Origin: Streptomyces rhizosphaerihabitans | GTDB lineage: Bacteria > Actinomycetota > Actinomycetes > Streptomycetales > Streptomycetaceae | DNA length: 64,000 nucleotides | Assembly (NCBI RefSeq): GCF_025399795.1 | Contig: NZ_JAODTZ010000004.1 | Location: 1-64,000 of the forward strand | Direction: 5' to 3' | Shown here: positions 26,298-34,842 of the stretch, in pieces | Layout: every line of letters begins with the position of its first letter | Position numbering within the stretch: position 1 is the stretch's first letter | Made by a program: the position numbers and the translations under genes | Notes under the pieces: generated by a model | Told to the model about the DNA's origin: nothing | Databases searched by the model: none | Seen by the model: only the letters and a program-made list of their open reading frames with translations

Positions 26298-27119
26298 TCA
26301 GACGAGGGACCCGTAGAGACCGGGGCGGCGGTCCTTCAGATACGGGTTGGTCTCGCGCGAGGCCGCGAGGAGGACGGGGTCGGCGTCCGCCAGGACCAGT
26401 TCCTCGCCACGGCCCGCCCGGGCCCGGGCGATGCCGTCGGGCGAGGCCAGCGTGGACAGTCCGACGAACTCGAACTCCCCTTCAGGACCGGTGCGGTTGA
26501 CGTAGGCGACGTACATCTGGTTCTCGAAGGCGCGCACCGGGACGACGGATTCGGCGACGAACTGGAACGGGTGCATCTGCGCGGTCGGCACGAGCAGCAG
26601 ATCGGTGCCGGCGAGGGCGTGCGCGCGGACGTTCTCCGGGAACTCGACGTCGTAGCAGATCATGAGGCCGACCCGGAGGCCGTTCAGTTCCGCCTGGACG
26701 ACGGGCTGGTCGCCGGGCGTGAAGTGGTCGTGCTCGAAGCAGCCGAAGAGGTGGGTCTTGCGGTAGTTCGCGAGCCGGGTGCCGTCGGCGGAGATCAGCT
26801 GCGCGGAGTTGAAGACGTCCGCTCCGGCATCCGCCGGGGAGCCTTCGCCGTGGCCCGCTTCGCGCTCGGGGTACCCGTAGGCGACGGCCAGGCCGTGCCG
26901 GGTGGCGATCTCCGCCACCGCGTCGGCGGAGTCGCCGTCGGCGGGCTCCGCGAGGCGCGCGATGTCGTCACCGATGGCGTAGCCGGTCAGGAACATCTCC
27001 GGCGTCACGATCAGCCCGGCGCCCGCTGCGGCGGCGCGGCCCGCGGCCTCGTCGAGCACCTTGAGGTTCTCGACGATCGAGCCGGGGCGGCCGGAGCTCT
27101 GGAGCAGGGCTGTGCGCAT
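26298..27119 (-). CDS. davA: Nitrilase-superfamily amidase (5-aminovaleramidase/DavA-like)
   Basis: A 273-residue carbon-nitrogen hydrolase. The Glu-Lys-Cys triad is visible: E in TPEMFLTGY, K in NYRKTHLFG and C in MICYDVEFPEN. Similarity to Pseudomonas DavA includes FLTGY-IG and YGYPER. With the monooxygenase downstream it would hydrolyse 5-aminovaleramide (from lysine) or guanidinobutyramide (from arginine) to the acid and ammonia. ATG 27119, preceded by GGAGAA, is the start where conservation begins. Three phased TTGCG motifs lie 84-141 bases upstream. Confidence 0.82.
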   Translation of the reverse strand: MRTALLQSSGRPGSIVENLKVLDEAAGRAAAAGAGLIVTPEMFLTGYAIGDDIARLAEPADGDSADAVAEIATRHGLAVAYGYPEREAGHGEGSPADAGADVFNSAQLISADGTRLANYRKTHLFGCFEHDHFTPGDQPVVQAELNGLRVGLMICYDVEFPENVRAHALAGTDLLLVPTAQMHPFQFVAESVVPVRAFENQMYVAYVNRTGPEGEFEFVGLSTLASPDGIARARAGRGEELVLADADPVLLAASRETNPYLKDRRPGLYGSLV

Positions 27120-27202
27120 GCGGGTTCTCCACCGGTACGAGGGGGGTTCGGGGGCCAATAAGACGGTACGGTCGGCCGGCTCGGGGGGACAAGAAGGACC
27201 CG

Positions 27203-27260
27203 TTGCGCGCCACCGAACGATTCATTGCGTGCGCCCGGCCCCCGGCGGCGATTCGTTGCG
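27203..27260. promoter_or_regulatory. Phased TTGCG array upstream of davA-like operon
   Basis: TTGCG occurs at 27203-27207, 27225-27229 and 27256-27260; the start points are 22 and 31 bases apart, two and three DNA turns. Two of them sit in near-identical 13-mers, CGATTCATTGCGT and CGATTCGTTGCGT. The same pentamer with the same phasing occurs ahead of the amino acid permease/Lrp pair at 40 kb. The rest of this 306-base gene-free stretch shows nothing else clear. Confidence 0.5.
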
Positions 27261-27425
27261 TACCTCGCCGCGCTCACCCGTCATGGCCCCGATCCCCTGG
27301 AGACGCAGGTCACAGACGGGTTCCGCCCCCTGGGAGGCGTCGAGGGAGCGGAGACGGCACGGAAGCGGGGCGACGCCCTGGATGTCCGGCCGCCGCGGTC
27401 CCCCCGCGTCCGGATCTCCCTGCGC

Positions 27426-27806
27426 TCACAGCTCGCGCAGCCGCTCCACGATCTCGCGCAGCAGCTCCGGGTCGGCCGCCGGACCGCCGTGCGGCAGCCG
27501 GTACGGCTCGTCGATGCGCAGCAGACCGGCCTCGGCCAGGTCGCCGAGCAGGACCCGTACGACGGTCAGCGGCAGGTCGGCGTCCGCGGCGAGCTCGACG
27601 ACGGGCCGGGGGCCGCGGCGGGCCAGGTCGAGCAGGGCCGCCGCGGCATGATCGACACCGGGCTGCCCGGCGTCCGTCTCCAGGACCGTGACCTGCGACA
27701 TCAGATCGATGACGTGCCGGTCCGAGGGCCGGGTCCGGCCCCCGGTCACGGTGTAGGGCCGCACCATCGGCCCGGTCTCGTCCTCGTACCAGTGGTCGTC
27801 GGTCAC
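27426..27806 (-). CDS. DUF742 protein of conservon type (CvnC-like)
   Basis: This 126-residue protein belongs to the DUF742 family, whose signature MVRPYTVTGGRT is near residue 13. A winged-helix-like region follows (LPLTVVRVLLGDLAEAGLLRI). In conservons it is the third gene, after the sensor kinase and roadblock protein, and acts in a membrane-associated signalling complex with a small GTPase. The GTG start is 7 bases after the roadblock stop. No GTPase gene follows; the next gene is the amidase. Confidence 0.87.
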   Translation of the reverse strand: MTDDHWYEDETGPMVRPYTVTGGRTRPSDRHVIDLMSQVTVLETDAGQPGVDHAAAALLDLARRGPRPVVELAADADLPLTVVRVLLGDLAEAGLLRIDEPYRLPHGGPAADPELLREIVERLREL

Positions 27807-27813
27807 GAGCGGA

Positions 27814-28317
27814 TCAGTGGCCCGCGGGGTCAGCCGCCGAACGTACGGCGGCGGCCATGTGGCGGCCGACGCGGCGGACGAGCAGTTCCATCTCGTGGGC
27901 GAGCTGTCCGACGTCCGTCTGCACCTCGCTGAGCACGGCCAGCCGGCTTCCGTCACCCGCCGGGGTGATGAAGAGGTAGGCGTCGTCGAGCATCACCATG
28001 GTCTGGCGGACCCCGCCCGCGGCGAAGCGTTCGCCCGCCGAACGGGCGAGGCTGTGGAAGCCGGAGCAGACCGCGGCGAGGTGTTCGATGTCCCGTCTGC
28101 CCATGCCCTCCGAGGAGCTCAGCGGCAGTCCGTCGGCGGTGAGGAGCACGGCCTGGCGGACGTGGTCGGTCCTGGCCACCAGGTCGTCGAGCAGCCACCC
28201 GAGGTCGGTGCCGGGCCGGTCGGAGTCGCCCTCGGCCCCAAAGGCACCACCAGCCGTCTCCGGGTGCTGGGCCTCGATGGTCTGGGCAGGGTGCTCTGGG
28301 AGCTGGTCAGGGCGCAT
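27814..28317 (-). CDS. Roadblock/LC7 protein of conservon type (CvnB-like)
   Basis: A 167-residue protein has a disordered N-terminus (about 1-38) and a roadblock/LC7 domain beginning DLGWLLDDLVARTDHVRQAVLLTADGLPLSSS. Such proteins bind and help regulate the conservon GTPase, in the manner of GAP or GEF adaptors. The ATG lies inside the 3' end of the kinase gene (11-base overlap), so the two are translationally coupled. Confidence 0.9.
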   Translation of the reverse strand: MRPDQLPEHPAQTIEAQHPETAGGAFGAEGDSDRPGTDLGWLLDDLVARTDHVRQAVLLTADGLPLSSSEGMGRRDIEHLAAVCSGFHSLARSAGERFAAGGVRQTMVMLDDAYLFITPAGDGSRLAVLSEVQTDVGQLAHEMELLVRRVGRHMAAAVRSAADPAGH

Positions 28318-30619
28318 CGTCGGCGTCCGTCCCTTCCTCTGTGTCGGTTCGCTGCGCGGGGCCGGGCTGCGCGGAGCCGGACCCGCTGGTGCCCGGCTGC
28401 GTGGGCAGGCCCTTGCGGCCGCGGTCGAGGCCGCGCTGGAAGGCCCCGAAGACCGCGCGCATCTCCTCCGGAGTGACCTCGCGCTCCGGCGTCTCGTCGG
28501 CCACCGGTCCCGCGGTGCGCAGCTCGGGGGCGAGGGCCCGCTGGCGGATCCGGGTGGGCAGCTCGGGCGGGTCCGGAACCGAAGTGTCCGGCGGCACGAA
28601 GCCGGCCTCCTCCCGCCGCGTCCTCCGTTGCCCGGGGAGGACCACGGTGGCCGTCCGTGAGGGAAGCGCCGCCGGGACCGGGTCCGCCTCCACCGCTCCA
28701 CGCGCCGATTCCACCGGTGCGAGAACCGCCTCGGGCAGCAGCACCACCGCCGTCGTACCGCCGTACGGGGAGCGGCACAGCGTGACCTTGATGCCGTGCC
28801 GTGCGGCGAGCCGGCCCACCACGTACAGCCCGAGCCGGTCGTGCCGGGTCGGGTCGAAGTCGTCCGGCGTGGTGAGGGTGCGCTGGGCCTCCTCGATCTG
28901 TTCGGGCGCGAGACCGAGGCCCCGGTCGTCGATCTCCAGGACGAACCCGCTCCCGGCCCGCCCGGTGCGCAGGGTGACCTGGGTGCGGGGCGGTGAGAAC
29001 ACGGTGGCGTTCTCGACGAGTTCGGCGATCAGATGGACGATGTCGGCGACGGCGTCCGCCGCGATGCCCACCTCGGGCATCGGGGGGACCACCACGCGTG
29101 TGTAGTGCTCGATCTCGCTCACCGCGGAGGACACCACCTCCGCGACGGGTACCGGCCGCCGCCAACGGCGGCCCGGGGCCGAGCCGGAGAGGATGATCAG
29201 ACTCTCCGCGTGGCGCCGCATGCGCGTGGTGAGGTGATCGATCCGGAACAGGTCGTCCAGGACGTCCGGGTCGTCGGTGCGCCGCTCCAGCGTGTCGACG
29301 AGCTTGAGCTGGCGGTGCACGAGCGCCTGGTTGCGGCGGGCGATGTTCAGGAGCACCGCGAACAGCCCGCGGCGCAGGGTGGCTTGCTTGACGGCGGCCT
29401 CGACGGCGGCGAGCCGGGCGGTGTTGAAGGACCGGCCGACCTGGCCGATCTCGTCGGCCACCGCCTCCACGTCGGCCAGGGGCGGCGCCTCGGCGGCGGC
29501 GTCGACCTCTTCGCCGGCGCTCAACCGCTCCATGACGTGCGGGAGCTGACGGTTGGTCAGCAGGTCGGCGGCGTCCCGCAGCGACTCCAGGCGGCGCGAG
29601 ATGCGCCGGGCGCCGCGCACCGCCAGCCAGAGGGACAGTCCCACGGCGGCGAGTCCGAGCACGCCGACGATCGCGGCCTTGGTCAGCTCCTGGTAGGCGA
29701 ACGCACGTCCGCGTGCGGCGGAGTTGATCGCCGATCGGGTGCACAGCCGCATGTACCGCTTGACGGCGCGGTCGGTGGTGGTGCGCCAGGAGCCGGCCGC
29801 GACGGCCTCGCCCGCGCGCTGCGCGCCCGCCCGGAGCAGGGCGTCCTCGTCCCGGGTGAGCTCCTTGTGCAGGTCCTCGCGCTGGAAGGCCTCGAAGAGG
29901 GCGCGCGAGTCGGCCGGCAGGTCGGGCACGTAGGTCCGCTCGAAGACCCGGCGGTCCTCGATGGTCGCGGTGAGGGTGTCGTACTGCTGGTCGGTGAGCG
30001 TTCCGGCCACCCGCGCCCCGGCGACGAGCGCGTCCTCGCGCGACACGAACTCCCGCACCCGCACCAGCTCGACGACGACCTGCGCCTCTCGGGCCAGTTG
30101 TCCCGCCTGGAGCGAGGTGAGCGCGGACTCGACGTCGAAACCGGGTTCCACCAGGGCGCTGTATTCGGCCACGGCCCGGTCCCAGGTGACGGCGTGGGAG
30201 AGCACTCGGTCGCGCAGCCCCTCCAGTCCGTCGACGGAGTGGAGCATGGTGTCGAGCGCCTGCCGTTGCTGGCCGGAGAGCCGGCTTCGGTCCCCGTTCC
30301 GGACCGCCGCGCGCAGGGCCGTCACGGCGCGGTCGGTGCGGCGCTCCTGGGCCAGCAGCCCGACGCCCGCCGTCGTCCCGTGCTTCGTGCCCAAGTACGC
30401 GGCGGCGAGGCGCCGTTCGATCTGGATCTGGCCGATCGCCGTGTCGACCGGCGTGCCGAAGGTGGTGTAGACACTCTGGAGGCGGACGAGCGCGCGCAGT
30501 TCGCCGGTGACGGACACCATGGCGAAACTCCACAGTGTCATGAGGGCGATCACCGGAGCGATCGAGAGGGCCACGATCCGCGAACGGACCGTGGACGGAC
30601 GACCGAAGGGCCAGCGCAT
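28307..30619 (-). CDS. Nitrate/nitrite-sensing (NIT) domain histidine kinase, CvnA-like
   Basis: This is a 770-residue membrane sensor kinase. A first helix lies at about 13-34 and an extracytoplasmic NIT-type helical domain at about 40-310. A second helix is at about 313-335, then HAMP-like sequence, a dimerisation helix with H462 (RIDHLTTRM) and an HATPase domain. The ATPase domain has the N box ELVENATVFS (533-542), G1 DDRGLGL and GLGLYVVGR. The last 110 residues are low complexity. It heads the conservon set, with roadblock and DUF742 genes behind. No response regulator is adjacent. Confidence 0.9.
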   Translation of the reverse strand: MRWPFGRPSTVRSRIVALSIAPVIALMTLWSFAMVSVTGELRALVRLQSVYTTFGTPVDTAIGQIQIERRLAAAYLGTKHGTTAGVGLLAQERRTDRAVTALRAAVRNGDRSRLSGQQRQALDTMLHSVDGLEGLRDRVLSHAVTWDRAVAEYSALVEPGFDVESALTSLQAGQLAREAQVVVELVRVREFVSREDALVAGARVAGTLTDQQYDTLTATIEDRRVFERTYVPDLPADSRALFEAFQREDLHKELTRDEDALLRAGAQRAGEAVAAGSWRTTTDRAVKRYMRLCTRSAINSAARGRAFAYQELTKAAIVGVLGLAAVGLSLWLAVRGARRISRRLESLRDAADLLTNRQLPHVMERLSAGEEVDAAAEAPPLADVEAVADEIGQVGRSFNTARLAAVEAAVKQATLRRGLFAVLLNIARRNQALVHRQLKLVDTLERRTDDPDVLDDLFRIDHLTTRMRRHAESLIILSGSAPGRRWRRPVPVAEVVSSAVSEIEHYTRVVVPPMPEVGIAADAVADIVHLIAELVENATVFSPPRTQVTLRTGRAGSGFVLEIDDRGLGLAPEQIEEAQRTLTTPDDFDPTRHDRLGLYVVGRLAARHGIKVTLCRSPYGGTTAVVLLPEAVLAPVESARGAVEADPVPAALPSRTATVVLPGQRRTRREEAGFVPPDTSVPDPPELPTRIRQRALAPELRTAGPVADETPEREVTPEEMRAVFGAFQRGLDRGRKGLPTQPGTSGSGSAQPGPAQRTDTEEGTDADDAP

Positions 30620-30795
30620 GGTCTCCCCAGGACGACAGGACGGTCGGGTGGCCGGGTGACGTTTGGTAACCCATCGGCTATTACTCGCGGGTAGCGATCG
30701 CGGCTCAAAACTAGTGGATGACGTGCCCGGACCGCAATGGTCCGGACTGACTCACCGTTCAACGCGCGCGGCACGCCACCGCCCGTTCCGCCTTG

Positions 30796-32280
30796 TCAGT
30801 CCCCGCGGGGCACGGCGAAGACGGTGACGACCGCCGCGTGGTCTGAGGGCCAGTCATTGCCCGCGACATCCGGCCAGGGACGCGGGGTGCCGCTGACGAG
30901 CGTGCGGGAATCGAGCACGGTCAGACCCCGGTGCAGGACGAAGTCGATCCGGTCCTGCGGTTCCGGGCGCCCGCTGCCGTCCTCGTGCTCGGTGTGGACG
31001 GGCGACCAGGTGTGTCCGGGATCCCGTACCGGGTCGGGGTGGGCCTCGCGGTAGGAGTCGCGCAGGCCCGTCTCCTCGGCGGCCCGCGTCACCGGCCAGT
31101 CGACATCCGGCCAGTCCAGGTGCGAGGGCACGTTGAAGTCGCCGGTCAGGACGACCGGAACGGAGCCGTCGGAGGTGTCGCCGATCCGCCCCAGGATCTC
31201 GCGCATCCGGGCGAGCCGCCCGCTCTCGTGCGCGATGAGCTCGGCCGCCGGAAGTCCGTCGAACCGGGCCTCGTACGGGCCGTACGGCGCGCAGTCGAGG
31301 TGAGCGCTCCAGACGTCCACCCGCTGCCCGCCGTCCAGTTCGATCCGGACGCCGGTCCCCCCGTAGAAACCTGCGTCAGGGTCGCCGAGCACGGCGACGA
31401 TCGGGTGGCGGCTGATGACGCCGAGGTTGTCGCCCGCACCGTGGTGGTGCCAGCCGAGGGCGTCGGCGAGTTCCCGCGCCGCGTTCCCGTACGTCTCCTG
31501 GAGCCCGATCACGTCCACGCCCGTCTCGGTGATGACCCTGAGCTGCTTCTCGCGGTGGCCGTCGACCTTGGTGCCGCCGAACCAGAGGTTCCAGCTCATC
31601 ACCCGCAGCTCGCCGGGGGCGACCATCGCACGCAGCCGGGCCGGGGACACCCCCTCCAGGCTGCCGAGCACGGTGCGGCCGGCCGCGGGCGCGATCGGCG
31701 CGAGCGAGGGCACCGCGAGGACGGCGCAGCCCGCCGACTCGGCGGAGGTGACGCCGGTCTGGGTGTCCTCGACGGCGACGCAGGCGGCGGGGTCGACGCC
31801 GAGAGCGCGGCAGGCGGCGAGGTAGGGGTCGGGGGCGGGCTTGGTGCGTTCGGTGTCGTCGGCGGTGACGGAGACGGCGAAGCGTTCGGCGCCGAGCGCT
31901 TCCAGGACGGTGTCGGCGACCGTGCGCGGGGAGGCGGTCACGAGGGCGGTGGGGACGCCTTCACGGGCGAGCGCGTCGAGCAGTTCCCTCGCCCCGGGGC
32001 GAGGCACGATGCCCGTACGGACCCGGTCCGCGAACTGCTGGTGCAGCTCGGCGGCGATCCCCTCCGCCGGTGCGCCGGTGACCCCGGCCAGCCAGGCGGC
32101 GGTGTACTCGACGGGCCGCCCGAGCACCTGCGGCTGGTCCGCGCCCGTCAGCGCGTGCCCCAACCCGTCGGCCACCTGCTCCACCGCCTCCCACCACAGC
32201 CGCTCGGTGTCCACGAGCGTGCCGTCCATGTCGAACAGAACGGCCTGGAGAGGAAGTCGGTCGGTGGTGCGGTGGGTCAC
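30796..32280 (-). CDS. Fusion: HAD-type phosphatase + endonuclease/exonuclease/phosphatase domain
   Basis: This 494-residue protein fuses two phosphohydrolases. Residues about 10-215 are a HAD hydrolase of the beta-phosphoglucomutase-like type: the nucleophile motif is LFDMDGTLVDTE, with VTASPRT and VEDTQTG further on. Residues about 225-490 are an EEP (DNase I/sphingomyelinase-like) domain: VMSWNLWFGG, LQETYG, LTGDFNVPSHLDW, DRIDFVLH and WPSDHAAVV include the metal and catalytic residues. Both halves look active. It could cleave a phosphodiester and then a monoester. A 678-base gap separates it from the ABC importer upstream. Confidence 0.85.
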   Translation of the reverse strand: MTHRTTDRLPLQAVLFDMDGTLVDTERLWWEAVEQVADGLGHALTGADQPQVLGRPVEYTAAWLAGVTGAPAEGIAAELHQQFADRVRTGIVPRPGARELLDALAREGVPTALVTASPRTVADTVLEALGAERFAVSVTADDTERTKPAPDPYLAACRALGVDPAACVAVEDTQTGVTSAESAGCAVLAVPSLAPIAPAAGRTVLGSLEGVSPARLRAMVAPGELRVMSWNLWFGGTKVDGHREKQLRVITETGVDVIGLQETYGNAARELADALGWHHHGAGDNLGVISRHPIVAVLGDPDAGFYGGTGVRIELDGGQRVDVWSAHLDCAPYGPYEARFDGLPAAELIAHESGRLARMREILGRIGDTSDGSVPVVLTGDFNVPSHLDWPDVDWPVTRAAEETGLRDSYREAHPDPVRDPGHTWSPVHTEHEDGSGRPEPQDRIDFVLHRGLTVLDSRTLVSGTPRPWPDVAGNDWPSDHAAVVTVFAVPRGD

Positions 32281-32958
32281 GGTGTTCTCTTTCTTCGGTG
32301 GGGGTGAGTGGGGGGAGTTGTCCGGAGAGGGTGAGTGGGGGTTGTCCGGGCGGCGAAGTGGTCAGGGTCGGATATGGAGGGAGCCCTGCGGGCCACGCGC
32401 CGACGGTGCGGTGCGTACGGTGCCGGGGACTCCGCGGGTTCTATTGGCCCGGCCCCTGGCCGTGCGGTACCGACCTGACCGCGTGGCGCGCGGCAGGGAG
32501 GGCACCGGGACGCCGACTGCTCGAAGCCGTCCACCCGGCGGGGGCCGGGACGGACACGCCCTGGCCGTGCGATGCCCGACCGGAGGGCCGGACGCGGGGC
32601 ACGGCACCAGGACGCCCGCGGTGCGAACCCGTCCGCGTCGCGGAGTGCCGGGCGGACACACCTCGCGGGACGGTCCGGGCGCCGCGCGGAGTACGGCGCC
32701 CGGCGCCATACACGACGGGCCGGCCGTCGCGCGGGGTCCGGCATCGGCGCCCGGAGCTGCGAGCTGCGGGGTCCGCCCGCTCCGTGGGCCGCGGCAGCCC
32801 ACCCCCCACAGAGACCTCCGCGACTCGGCCGGTCCTCGCGGGCCGCGCCCCCGGATGTCGCATCCCCGGATGCCGCACCCGGCGCGGTACCCGAAGCCCC
32901 GCCCCCCGCGCGGGGCAGGACACTCGGCGGCCTCGCGGGGAGGGCGATACCGGGTGCC
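32281..32958. other. 678-base GC-rich gene-free gap
   Basis: No plausible protein is seen; all frames give Arg/Pro/Gly-rich low-complexity sequence. Near 32301-32350 a GGGTGAGTGGGG...TTGTCCGG segment is repeated twice, and CCCCGGATG repeats near 32850-32880. No ribosome-binding site leads into a convincing frame. Confidence 0.5.
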
Positions 32959-34020
32959 TCAGCTCGTGCGCTCGGCGACCAGGACCGGACGGTCCGGCAG
33001 GGTGACGGTCACGGCGGCGCCCGATGTGAGCGTCGCGGCCTCGTACGTGGGCAGGTCGGCCTTGACCTCGGTGCCGTCGGCGAGCCGCACGGTCACGCGG
33101 GTGGCCGCGCCGAGGAACGCGGTGGCCACGACCCGCGCGTCCCCCGCGTCGTCGGCGCTCACCCGGACCGCCTCGGGCCGTACCAGCACATCCACCTCCC
33201 CCGGTGCGGGCGCGTCCCCGTCCACCGGCAGCCGCCGGCCGAGCACCTCGACCCGGTCGCCGTCGAGGGTCCCCGGGATCCGGCTCATCGTGCCCACGAA
33301 CTCGGCGACGAAGGCGGTGGCGGGACGCCCGTACAAGTCGGCGGGCGACGCGCACTGTTCGAGCCGGCCGGCCCGCATCACCGCGACCCGGTCCGCCATG
33401 GACAACGCCTCCTCCTGGTCGTGGGTCACGAACAGGGTGGTGATGCCGAGTTCCAGCTGAAGGCGGCGGATCTCCTCCCGCAGCGAGAGCCTGACCTTGG
33501 CGTCCAGCGCGGACAGTGGTTCGTCGAGGAGCAGGACGCGAGGCCGCAGGGCGAGCGCACGGGCCAGTGCGACGCGCTGCTGCTGGCCGCCGGAGAGCTG
33601 GTGCGGGTACCGCTCGCCCTTGTCCCCGAGACCCACGAGATCGAGCAACTCGGCCGCGCGGGAACGCCGTTCGGCCGTCCGCACCTTGCGCATCCGCAGC
33701 CCGAAGGCCACGTTGTCCAGGGCGCTCAGATGCGGGAAGAGGCTGTACGACTGGAAGACCATCCCGGCGTCGCGGCGGTGTGCCGGTACCCGTGTGATGT
33801 CCTCGCCGTCGACCAGCACCTCACCGGAATCGGGATGTTCGAAGCCGGCGAGCATGCGCAGCGCGGTGGTCTTGCCGCAGCCCGAGGGGCCGAGCAGAGC
33901 GAGAAGTTCACCGGGCCGGACGGTGAGGTCCAGGCCGTCGAGGGCGACGGTCGGACCGAACTCCCGCCGGAGCCCCCGGAATTCGACGGTGGCGGCTTTG
34001 TCGAGCGTGGCGACGGTCAT
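32959..34020 (-). CDS. ABC transporter ATP-binding protein (phosphonate/iron/polyamine type)
   Basis: A 353-residue ABC ATPase of the PotA/FbpC-like class. Walker A GPSGCGKTT is near residue 39, the signature LSGGQQQRVALARAL near 134 and Walker B VLLLDEPLSALDAK near 154. A C-terminal TOBE regulatory domain (about 275-350) follows. It energises the importer formed by the two permeases and lipoprotein encoded upstream. Spacing to the second permease gene is three bases. Confidence 0.92.
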   Translation of the reverse strand: MTVATLDKAATVEFRGLRREFGPTVALDGLDLTVRPGELLALLGPSGCGKTTALRMLAGFEHPDSGEVLVDGEDITRVPAHRRDAGMVFQSYSLFPHLSALDNVAFGLRMRKVRTAERRSRAAELLDLVGLGDKGERYPHQLSGGQQQRVALARALALRPRVLLLDEPLSALDAKVRLSLREEIRRLQLELGITTLFVTHDQEEALSMADRVAVMRAGRLEQCASPADLYGRPATAFVAEFVGTMSRIPGTLDGDRVEVLGRRLPVDGDAPAPGEVDVLVRPEAVRVSADDAGDARVVATAFLGAATRVTVRLADGTEVKADLPTYEAATLTSGAAVTVTLPDRPVLVAERTS

Positions 34021-34023
34021 GGT

Positions 34024-34842
34024 TCATCCCCGGGAGGCGGAAGCGGTACGGGAGCGGCCGCCGAAGACGGCGAGCGCGAGAAGCAGTGCCCAGGTGAGGA
34101 ACAGGCTGAGCACGGAGACGGCGACGGACATCTGGGCCTGCGAGCCGCCGACGTTGTAGATCCACACGGCGAACGGCTGGTAGCCGAGCAGGCGCGCGAC
34201 CGTGAACTCGCCGAGCACCAGGGCCAGGGTGAGGAAGGAGGCGTTGAGCAGCGCGCCGCGCAGATTGGGCAGCACTGCGCGCACGAGCGCCTGCGGCCGG
34301 CTCGCGCCGCAGCTGCGGGCCGCCTCGACGAGAGTGCGCACGTCGACGGCGCGCAGTCCCGCGTCCAGGGCCCGGTACACGAACGGCAGCGCCATCACGA
34401 CGTACGCGAGGACGAGGACGACCGGGAAGCCCGGGTCCTGGATCGCCACGAACGTCTGGAACAGCGGGGTGCGCGAAAGATGTTCGGGCCCCCACTTCAG
34501 GACGGTGGCGATACCGGCGACGAACGCGATCGGCGGGACGACCAGCGGCAGGGAGCACACCACCTCGACGATGGGCCGCAGCCGGGGGGAGCCGAGCCGC
34601 AGCGCGACCGTGGCGGGCACCATCAGGAGCAGCACCACGACGATGGTCGCGGCGGCGAGTTCCAGCGAGAGCAGCAGGCTGGAGACGAATCCGTCGGCGG
34701 ACACGATCTGGCTGTAGGCGTCGAAGGTGACGCCCTGCCCCGGCACGTCGACCGTGAAGATCACGGAAGCGGCCATGGGCACCAGGAAGTACAGCGCGGC
34801 GAGGGCGAGAACCACCCAGCGCCACAGGTTCAGGCGAGCCAT
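34024..34842 (-). CDS. ABC transporter permease, second subunit
   Basis: A 272-residue inner-membrane permease has six helices and a BPD_transp_1 domain. The EAA loop EAARSCGASRPQALVRAVLPNLRGALLNA (about 180-208) contacts the ATPase. The ATG overlaps the end of the first permease gene by 13 bases, so the two are translationally coupled. Confidence 0.9.
   Translation of the reverse strand: MARLNLWRWVVLALAALYFLVPMAASVIFTVDVPGQGVTFDAYSQIVSADGFVSSLLLSLELAAATIVVVLLLMVPATVALRLGSPRLRPIVEVVCSLPLVVPPIAFVAGIATVLKWGPEHLSRTPLFQTFVAIQDPGFPVVLVLAYVVMALPFVYRALDAGLRAVDVRTLVEAARSCGASRPQALVRAVLPNLRGALLNASFLTLALVLGEFTVARLLGYQPFAVWIYNVGGSQAQMSVAVSVLSLFLTWALLLALAVFGGRSRTASASRG

Noticed and set aside
24620..26500. 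626-codon open frame opposite the davB-like gene
   Set aside because: Antisense shadow of a well conserved flavoenzyme.
32441..33355. Arg/Gly-rich open frames in the gap after the ABC ATPase gene
   Set aside because: Low complexity, overlap the ATPase gene in the wrong frame, and have no family resemblance.
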